A DNA stretch of 48,544 bases. It comes from a bacterium (GTDB lineage: Bacteria; Campylobacterota; Campylobacteria; Campylobacterales; Arcobacteraceae). Both the position numbers and the translations under genes were made by a program. The stretch's first letter is position 1; each line of letters opens with the position of its first letter. This document shows positions 42,743-48,544 of this stretch, one piece after another. Location: assembly GCA_018816105.1 (NCBI GenBank), contig JAHIWE010000136.1, positions 1 through 48,544 on the forward strand. The letters run 5' to 3'. The notes under the pieces were generated by a model, which saw only the letters and a list, made by a program, of their open reading frames with translations, did no database searches and was not told the DNA's origin.

Positions 42743-45463
42743 ATGAATAAATTCAGAGTTCTAAATACGAGATTCCGCATTTTAAAAGGTGGAAAAATCG
42801 GATTATCTTCATCAATAGCTTTAATTGGAAGTATATTAATTTTTGGAAGTATAGATGCAAAGGCAGTTCCTTATTCTGATTTAGTAATTACAGAAGTAGA
42901 AACTTATACATATAATGGAGAAGATACTAATATTTACTATAATGGATATGATGCTACAGTTAATGTTTCAAATGGGAATATTTTAGGAAATATTTTAACA
43001 ACTACTAACAATACTGGAATATTAAATTTAATAGGAACGTCAACTGTTGGTGGTATGGTAGGGGAAGATAGTGCTTCATTAAAAGAGATAACTGTAAATG
43101 GAACAAGTACTTTTGATGAATTAGTTTATGCTACAACTTTAACTTATTTAGGAAATGATACTGTAATATTAAATGGTGAAAATAGCTCAACTGTTGAAGG
43201 GATGGTTGGTATAGTTGATTTTGCTAATGGTTATGGTTCTTTACAAATTGCTGATGGGGTAGATTTAACAACTGGAACTTCTGGAATTCAATTTAAAAAT
43301 GCAAATAATGCAAATTTAAGATTTAATGGAACATCAATTATTAATGGTGTTGTAGGAGGAGATTCAGTTGCTAAAAGTACATTTAAAACAATCTATGCTG
43401 GTATTTCAGGGAATACGGTTACATTTAAAAATGATGTATATGTAGAGGAATCTTCACTAATCCCTGTAACTTTACATGTTGGATCAGGAATAGTAAATCT
43501 TGAAGGTAATTTGTATGGTGATTTAGTATTTGACTCAGGTGAAGATGGCACTGCAAATATTAGTGATGGAAAATCTATTATAGTAACAACAGCTCAACAA
43601 GCTGCTTATACTTATTATGATAATGAAGGTACATTAAATTTCTTGGGATCAACTACAATTACTGGAGATATTGGTAAAATCGCTGGTGAAGATAGTGCTA
43701 GCTTAAAAGCAGTAAATTTTGCTGCACTTGGTGAAGATAGTGGAACTTATAATGAAAATATTGGACATAATATTTATGCATACGATACAGCTATTGGAAA
43801 TAGTTATAATAAAACAACAGCAAATATTACTGCTGATAATACTTTTGGTGGAAATTTAAGTGTAAGAAGAGGTTCTACTTTAAATGTATCGAATAATGAT
43901 GTAATTGTTGAGAATACATTACAATTAGATTCAGCATCAACAACAAATTTTAAAGTTTACACAACAGATATTAGTGCAGGTCAAGCAGTTGAGAATGCGA
44001 ATTCAGGAAGTATTGTTACAAATCTATTAAGTGTAGCTTCTGATGCAAAATTTAGTATTATGTATGATGGTAGTTGGAATGGAGCTGGAAAATATAATCT
44101 AATTGAAGCAACAAATGGATTTGTTTCAGGTGAAGATTATATAGGAACAGAAGTAAATGGATTAGTAACAGATAATAGTATTATTGATTCAGTTATCAAA
44201 AAAGATGGGAATAATCTTACATTATTTGCAGATAGAACAGGTGGTGGATCATATGCTGCTGAAGATTTATATATTAAAAAATCAGCTATTGGAACAAATT
44301 ATTCAAATGGAGCTTCTCAATCACTTGCAGCTTATGCAAATGGTACTCAAAGAGAAAGTGCATTAGCTAATATTATTAATCAAATGGAAAATTTAGATGC
44401 CGGAAGTATAATTACTAATGAGAAAAAACAAGAGCTAATTACAATGCAAAAGAAATTGTCACCGGTTGCTAATAATTCGGGTATTCAATCTTCTTTAGGT
44501 GCTAGTAAATTGGGACAAACTACAATTGGAGGAAGAATTTCAGATATTAGAAGTACAGGTGGTAATGTTTTAGTATTGAATGAGTCTAGTAATACTACTG
44601 GTCTTTCTTCAGGTGAATCTATCCTTGATTCTGCATTATGGATTAAAGCTATGGCTTCAACTTCAAGTCAAGATAAAGTAGGTCAATATGATGGATATGA
44701 TTCTGATACATATGGAGTTGTATTGGGTTCTGATAAAACATTGAAAGATGGAACAATTGTAGGTTTAGCATTTGCTTATTCTAATACAAATACTGATCAA
44801 TCAGATTTCAATACAGGTGATAGCTCTGACACAAATAGTATTCAAATTACAGCTTATGCTTCTAAAGAGTTCGGGAATCTTTATTTAGATGGTATGTTAT
44901 CATATGCAAAACACTCAACTGATTCTATTAGAACAGCAAATTCAGGTAAGTTATCAGCAGATATAGATGCAAATCAATATTCAGCAAAAATTGAATCTGG
45001 ATATAGATTTGTTTTTAATGGAAGTACAACATTAACTCCATTTGCATCTATTGAATATGGTTTCTTAGATCAAAAAGCATATACTGAAAAAGGAACTTCG
45101 TATCAAAATGATGCTTTAAGAGTTGATGGTGTAAAAGTAAATAGAGGAACATTAGGTTTAGGAGCTAAATTAGCTACAAATATAGAGTTTGCAGATATGG
45201 CACTTATTCCTGAAATAAAAGTAGGTGTATATAACTCATTTGGTGATGATAGTGCTGATATCAAAGCCCAATATCTTGGTGGAGGAAATCAATTTGTTAC
45301 TCCTTCTCAAGAATTTAATGACACTATGTTTAATTTAGGGGCAGGTGTTAAAACTAAATTAACTGAATCATCTACTTTAATGTTCAATGTGGATTATGAT
45401 AGAAGTAATAATGGTAATTTTGAAGGATACTCAGGAAGTGTAGCTTATAGATTAACTTTCTAA
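42743..45463 (+). CDS. Autotransporter (type Va) with beta-helical passenger
   Basis: Self-secreting outer-membrane protein of 906 residues. The signal region is long: a basic segment of about 21 residues (FRVLNTRFRILKGGKIGLSS) precedes the hydrophobic core and DAKA cleavage site (about residue 41). The passenger (about 42-620) is Asn/Thr/Gly-rich and repetitive, with repeats such as LIGTSTVGGMVGEDSASLKE and FLGSTTITGDIG, typical of a beta-helix. The translocator barrel occupies about 630-906 (SALWIKAMASTSSQ to the end), with alternating strands and terminal YRLTF, the usual C-terminal Phe. It may function in adhesion; no enzymatic domain is seen. Confidence 0.9.
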   Translation: MNKFRVLNTRFRILKGGKIGLSSSIALIGSILIFGSIDAKAVPYSDLVITEVETYTYNGEDTNIYYNGYDATVNVSNGNILGNILTTTNNTGILNLIGTSTVGGMVGEDSASLKEITVNGTSTFDELVYATTLTYLGNDTVILNGENSSTVEGMVGIVDFANGYGSLQIADGVDLTTGTSGIQFKNANNANLRFNGTSIINGVVGGDSVAKSTFKTIYAGISGNTVTFKNDVYVEESSLIPVTLHVGSGIVNLEGNLYGDLVFDSGEDGTANISDGKSIIVTTAQQAAYTYYDNEGTLNFLGSTTITGDIGKIAGEDSASLKAVNFAALGEDSGTYNENIGHNIYAYDTAIGNSYNKTTANITADNTFGGNLSVRRGSTLNVSNNDVIVENTLQLDSASTTNFKVYTTDISAGQAVENANSGSIVTNLLSVASDAKFSIMYDGSWNGAGKYNLIEATNGFVSGEDYIGTEVNGLVTDNSIIDSVIKKDGNNLTLFADRTGGGSYAAEDLYIKKSAIGTNYSNGASQSLAAYANGTQRESALANIINQMENLDAGSIITNEKKQELITMQKKLSPVANNSGIQSSLGASKLGQTTIGGRISDIRSTGGNVLVLNESSNTTGLSSGESILDSALWIKAMASTSSQDKVGQYDGYDSDTYGVVLGSDKTLKDGTIVGLAFAYSNTNTDQSDFNTGDSSDTNSIQITAYASKEFGNLYLDGMLSYAKHSTDSIRTANSGKLSADIDANQYSAKIESGYRFVFNGSTTLTPFASIEYGFLDQKAYTEKGTSYQNDALRVDGVKVNRGTLGLGAKLATNIEFADMALIPEIKVGVYNSFGDDSADIKAQYLGGGNQFVTPSQEFNDTMFNLGAGVKTKLTESSTLMFNVDYDRSNNGNFEGYSGSVAYRLTF

Positions 45464-45471
45464 TTAAAAAA

Positions 45472-45508
45472 TCTAAGAAAGACATCGTAAAAGATGAGCT
45501 TTCTAGAT
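45472..45508 (+). terminator. Possible weak terminator after the first autotransporter
   Basis: TCTAAGAAAG...CTTTCTAGA plus inner CATC/GATG can pair around a GTAAAA loop. No clear T-run follows, so this may only attenuate or process the transcript between the two autotransporter genes. Confidence 0.35.
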
Positions 45509-45596
45509 GTAAATAAAAGTTATTTTAGTAGATATTATAGATAAATTAGCTATTATATTAAATAATATAGAAATAACTAAGGGAGAACTCTAGTAG

Positions 45597-48544
45597 ATGA
45601 ATTCATTTAGAGTTGTAGATACAAAATTCCGTATCTTAAAAGGTGGCAAAATAGGTTTGTCACTTTCTATTGCTTTGATAGGTAGTTTGTTAAACTTTAA
45701 TAGTACGAATGCTTATGCTACAGATTATTTTACAGATGTTGATACAACATTGGGGACAAATAGTAATACCTCAGGTACTTTTGATCTTACAGTTCAAACT
45801 GCTACAAATACAGGAGTGCTCTCTAATACTAGAACAGAAACTACCTTTGATGATATTATATTTAAACCCACTTCTTGGGCGACTACTTCATATAGTTCTT
45901 CAGCATTTAATGGTGATGTGGATAATAGTATTCCCCTAGACTCAGTTATAGATTATTCTCAGTATACAATTAATTCTGTATCTGCATCATTACCAGAATT
46001 AACACTTACCTTTGATACTTCTTCAAATGCTTTAAATATTTCTAAAAATTCTTTATTAAAATATGATACCACAGCTTCTGGAACTGTAAATATTTCTTCT
46101 AATACTACATATAATTTAAATTCTGTAAGTTCTTCTTTATATACAGCAAATTTAATATTTAATGGTTCAAATACTGTTTCTGGGAATACAGATATTGATA
46201 ATGGTAATATTAAATTAAATGGTGCTGCAACTTTTGTAGGAACTGTAGAAACAGGCTCTATAGATGTTGATACAACAAATACAATAACTTTTAATTCAGC
46301 AGTGGATTTATCACCAGGAACAACAGATACTATGAGAATTAGTACTAATGGTAATATTATATTAAATTCTGATTTGACAGGGAATATAACAACAACAGCA
46401 AATAATCAAGGAATAGTAACAAGTACTGGAAGTAGCCAAACAATAACTGGAAATATTGGTACTTCAACTTCTTTGGATTTAAATACTTTAAATATTGGAA
46501 GTGCAACAGATTCCACCAATTATTCTTCAACAATAATAAATGGAGATGTATATGCAAGTAGCACAGTTTTAAATAATAATGGAATTACCAATAGTTCAAG
46601 TTTAATATTGTCAAATGGTTCTGATATAACATCAAGCATAACAACAGCTGATTCAAATATGGGAATATTAACACTATTGGGAAGTTCAACAATTACTGGA
46701 TCTGTAGGAACATCTACAGATAAGTTATCAGAAGTGAATACAGGTGCAAATGGTTCAAATTCTACAATAACAGATAATGTGTATGCAGTAAATGTAACAA
46801 ATACAGGAACAGGAACAACGACATTTAAAAATAATGTAGTTGCAACAAATGTAAATGTAAATGCAGGAACAACAAATATTGAAAATAATTTAACGGCAAC
46901 AAATACTAATATAAGTACAGGAACTGCAAATTTAAATACTTTATCTGGTAACACAAGCTCAAATATAGTGTTTACAGGAGCTGGTGTATCGAATTTATAT
47001 GGTAATTTAACAGGAAATATAACTACAAGTACAAATAATCAAGGAATAATAACTGTTATTGGAGGTAGTAGTGGAAAAGTACAAACAATTACAGGAAATA
47101 TTGGAACTTCTAGTTTATTTGATTTAAATGTACTTAATATTGGTGAAATGGGCGCTTCTTCGAATTATACTACAAGTATAATAAATGGAAATGTTTATGC
47201 AAACAATACTGTTTTAAATAATGGTACAACAAATAGTTCTGAATTAAAATTGTCAAGTGATAAAAATATAACATCAACTATAACAACAGCAGATAATGGT
47301 AAAGGTATATTAACTCTTTTAGGTGGAACACAAACAGTTGCAGGAAGTGTAGGAACAAGTGGAGCAAAATTAGCTGAGGTTAATGCAGGAGATAATGCTG
47401 CAACATCAACATTTAGCTCAGATGTGTTTGCAACAAACCTAGATGTAGAAGGAATAGGAACAGTAAATTTAAATGGAAATTTTACAGGAACAACTCTTAG
47501 ATATAACGCAGATGGAAGTGTAAATCTAGCAGATAATAAAAATATAGACTCTTCAATTACAACAGCTTTAAATAATACAGGAACTTTAAATCTACTAGGA
47601 ACTTCAACAGTAAGTGGAACTGTAGGAACAAGTGTAAATAAATTAAAAGAGATAAACTCAGGAATAACAGCAGAAGTAGGAACATTTAACTCAGATGTAT
47701 ATGCTACAAACCTAGATGTAGAAGGAACAGGAGCAGTAAATTTAAATGGGAATTTTACAGGAACAACTGTTAGATATAACGCAGATGGAAATATAAATAT
47801 AGCCGATAATAAAAATATAGATTCATCAATCACAACAGCTTTAAATAATACAGGAACTTTAAATCTACTGGGAACTTCAACAGTAAGTGGAACTGTAGGA
47901 ACAAGTGGAGCAAAATTAGCTGAAGTTAACTCAGGAGTAAATGGCTCAACATCAACATTTAACTCAGATGTATATGCCACAGATGTAACAAATACAGGAA
48001 CAGGAACAACAACATTTAAAGATAATGTAGTTACAAGTAATGTAAATGTAAATGCTGGAATAACAAATATTGAAGATAATTTAACTGCTACAAGTACAAC
48101 AATAAGTACAGGAACTGCAAATTTAAATACAGTATCAGGAACTACAAGTTCTGATATAGTATTTAGTGGCGTAGGAGCTGCAAATTTAAATGGTAATTTA
48201 ACAGGAGATATTAAATTTGCAGGAAACAATGCTAGCGTTAATGTATCAGATGGTAAAGGAATATTAGGTTCTATTGAAACACTTGCTTCAAATAATACTG
48301 GAATTCTAAATTATAAAGGTGATGGTAGCATTTCTGGGACAATTGGAAGCAGTATTTATGGAATAAAAGAACTAAATGTTAATACAAATAATGAACAAGA
48401 TAAAGATAGTAATGGAGTTGTTTTAACTCAAGGATTATTTATAAGTAGAGAAATATATGCAGATGTTATAGGCCTTAAAAATAATGCAACTTTAACATTA
48501 GCTAATAATGCAAATATTACAAATACAGGTTCAGATAATTTAGT
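45597..48544 (+). CDS. Autotransporter, tandem paralogue, 3' end cut by the window
   Basis: Open frame of at least 982 codons, incomplete at the window end. It starts ATG 45597 after AAGGGAG. The N-terminus MNSFRVVDTKFRILKGGKIG then LSLSIALIGSLLNFNSTNAYA is clearly related to the first autotransporter, with a probable cleavage site near residue 42. The passenger is extremely rich in Thr, Asn, Gly and Ser and built from repeated units containing LLGTSTVSGTVG, FNSDVYATNLDVEG and NLNGNFTGTT. No translocator barrel appears before the window ends, so it must follow downstream if the gene is intact. It is probably a large surface adhesin. Confidence 0.88.
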   Translation, partial: MNSFRVVDTKFRILKGGKIGLSLSIALIGSLLNFNSTNAYATDYFTDVDTTLGTNSNTSGTFDLTVQTATNTGVLSNTRTETTFDDIIFKPTSWATTSYSSSAFNGDVDNSIPLDSVIDYSQYTINSVSASLPELTLTFDTSSNALNISKNSLLKYDTTASGTVNISSNTTYNLNSVSSSLYTANLIFNGSNTVSGNTDIDNGNIKLNGAATFVGTVETGSIDVDTTNTITFNSAVDLSPGTTDTMRISTNGNIILNSDLTGNITTTANNQGIVTSTGSSQTITGNIGTSTSLDLNTLNIGSATDSTNYSSTIINGDVYASSTVLNNNGITNSSSLILSNGSDITSSITTADSNMGILTLLGSSTITGSVGTSTDKLSEVNTGANGSNSTITDNVYAVNVTNTGTGTTTFKNNVVATNVNVNAGTTNIENNLTATNTNISTGTANLNTLSGNTSSNIVFTGAGVSNLYGNLTGNITTSTNNQGIITVIGGSSGKVQTITGNIGTSSLFDLNVLNIGEMGASSNYTTSIINGNVYANNTVLNNGTTNSSELKLSSDKNITSTITTADNGKGILTLLGGTQTVAGSVGTSGAKLAEVNAGDNAATSTFSSDVFATNLDVEGIGTVNLNGNFTGTTLRYNADGSVNLADNKNIDSSITTALNNTGTLNLLGTSTVSGTVGTSVNKLKEINSGITAEVGTFNSDVYATNLDVEGTGAVNLNGNFTGTTVRYNADGNINIADNKNIDSSITTALNNTGTLNLLGTSTVSGTVGTSGAKLAEVNSGVNGSTSTFNSDVYATDVTNTGTGTTTFKDNVVTSNVNVNAGITNIEDNLTATSTTISTGTANLNTVSGTTSSDIVFSGVGAANLNGNLTGDIKFAGNNASVNVSDGKGILGSIETLASNNTGILNYKGDGSISGTIGSSIYGIKELNVNTNNEQDKDSNGVVLTQGLFISREIYADVIGLKNNATLTLANNANITNTGSDNL
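46374..46620 (+). repeat. Passenger repeat C, copy 1
   Basis: Coding repeat of about 80 residues (LTGNITTTANNQGIV, then NIGTSTSLDLNTLNIGS and IINGDVYASSTVLNNN), matching 47007-47262 with a starting offset of 633 bases (211 codons) and a few in-frame codon insertions. Confidence 0.7.
46794..46948 (+). repeat. Passenger repeat B, copy 1
   Basis: About 52 codons (VTNTGTGTTTFKNNVV, then NVNVNAGTTNIENNLTATNT) closely matching 47985-48139 at an offset of 1191 bases (397 codons). Confidence 0.75.
47007..47262 (+). repeat. Passenger repeat C, copy 2
   Basis: Second copy of repeat C (LTGNITTSTNNQGII, then NIGTSSLFDLNVLNIGE and IINGNVYANNTVLNNG). Confidence 0.7.
47421..47634 (+). repeat. Passenger repeat A, copy 1
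   Basis: About 71 codons (ATNLDVEGIGTVNLNGNFTG, then RYNADGSVNLADNKNIDSS and LNLLGTSTVSGTVGTS), nearly identical in DNA to 47694-47907 at an offset of 273 bases (91 codons). Confidence 0.85.
47694..47907 (+). repeat. Passenger repeat A, copy 2
   Basis: Second copy of repeat A (ATNLDVEGTGAVNLNGNFTG, then RYNADGNINIADNKNIDSS). The DNA match includes many synonymous positions, which points to recent duplication or gene conversion. Confidence 0.85.
47985..48139 (+). repeat. Passenger repeat B, copy 2
   Basis: Second copy of repeat B (VTNTGTGTTTFKDNVV, then NVNVNAGITNIEDNLTATST), directly after a repeat-A-like LLGTSTVSGTVGTSGAKLAE segment. Confidence 0.75.

Noticed and set aside
46520-46954. 144-codon minus-strand open frame in the same passenger
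   Set aside because: Same explanation: antisense of a repetitive, compositionally biased coding region, with no start signal.
46374-48139. Repeats considered as a CRISPR array or an insertion element
   Set aside because: The copies are long, coding, in frame and interleaved, without regular unique spacers, inverted ends or a transposase.
47195-48229. 344-codon minus-strand open frame inside the second autotransporter
   Set aside because: It is the antisense of the Thr/Asn-rich passenger repeats. The biased codons on the plus strand rarely give stops on the other strand, and the translation is a low-complexity Val/Pro/Phe-rich repeat that follows the plus-strand repeats. It has no supporting ribosome binding site.

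Overview
The window is low-GC, densely coding DNA from a member of the Campylobacterota, most likely Arcobacter or a close relative. The evidence is the oorDABC 2-oxoglutarate oxidoreductase operon, the pyrD / M16 protease / dapA / SDR / pgsA gene order, two desulforubrerythrins beside a Fur-family (PerR-like) regulator, a BacNav-type ion channel, strongly A/T-biased codons and -10 boxes (TATAAT) without a clear -35. No rRNA, tRNA, insertion sequence, prophage or CRISPR array was seen.

Layout. 1-353 is a T-rich non-coding stretch. 354-7044 is nucleobase salvage (NCS2 purine permease plus phosphoribosyltransferase; upp divergent from uraA), small membrane proteins, a voltage-gated channel and yajQ. 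7123-10894 holds an unknown membrane protein, a two-component system, a NUDIX hydrolase and a monohaem cytochrome c. 10912-14647 holds outer-membrane phospholipase A, then rpe-trpF-DnaQ-like exonuclease-HD hydrolase. 14690-17560 is oorCBAD on the minus strand. 17856-21230 is a chain of overlapping genes (TrmN6-like methyltransferase, YkgJ-like Cys-cluster protein, TPR lipoprotein, trpC, tautomerase). 21252-28104 is a long minus-strand operon (yggS, rseP, pgsA, FabL-like reductase, dapA, truncated globin, M16 protease, frameshifted pyrD). 28190-32872 carries an MsbA-like ABC exporter, murJ and a secreted EEP-family protein. 32934-34919 is a peroxide-stress module (two desulforubrerythrins, divergent Fur/PerR regulator). 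34926-37656 carries a CaCA antiporter, ybeY and radA. 37806-42577 has an HNH remnant, a LysE exporter, an RNase H-like protein, an LpxR-like deacylase, a YqiA-like esterase and a cyanophycin-synthetase-like ATP-grasp protein. 42743-48544 carries two tandem autotransporters, the second running off the window.

Most notable points. pyrD is broken by a -1 frameshift located exactly on an A AAA AAG slippery heptamer in the correct phase. The ion channel has a TFEDWTD selectivity filter, with Asp at the two positions that convert the Arcobacter sodium channel NavAb to calcium selectivity when engineered. The two autotransporters share an unusual extended signal-peptide region and have mosaic passenger repeats. 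The ATP-grasp protein resembles the first half of cyanophycin synthetase with a decayed Mur-ligase part and a 5' end lacking a start codon. The SDR next to dapA has a FabL-type Y-x6-K catalytic motif. Several convergent gene pairs end inside perfect palindromic terminators that include the stop codons.
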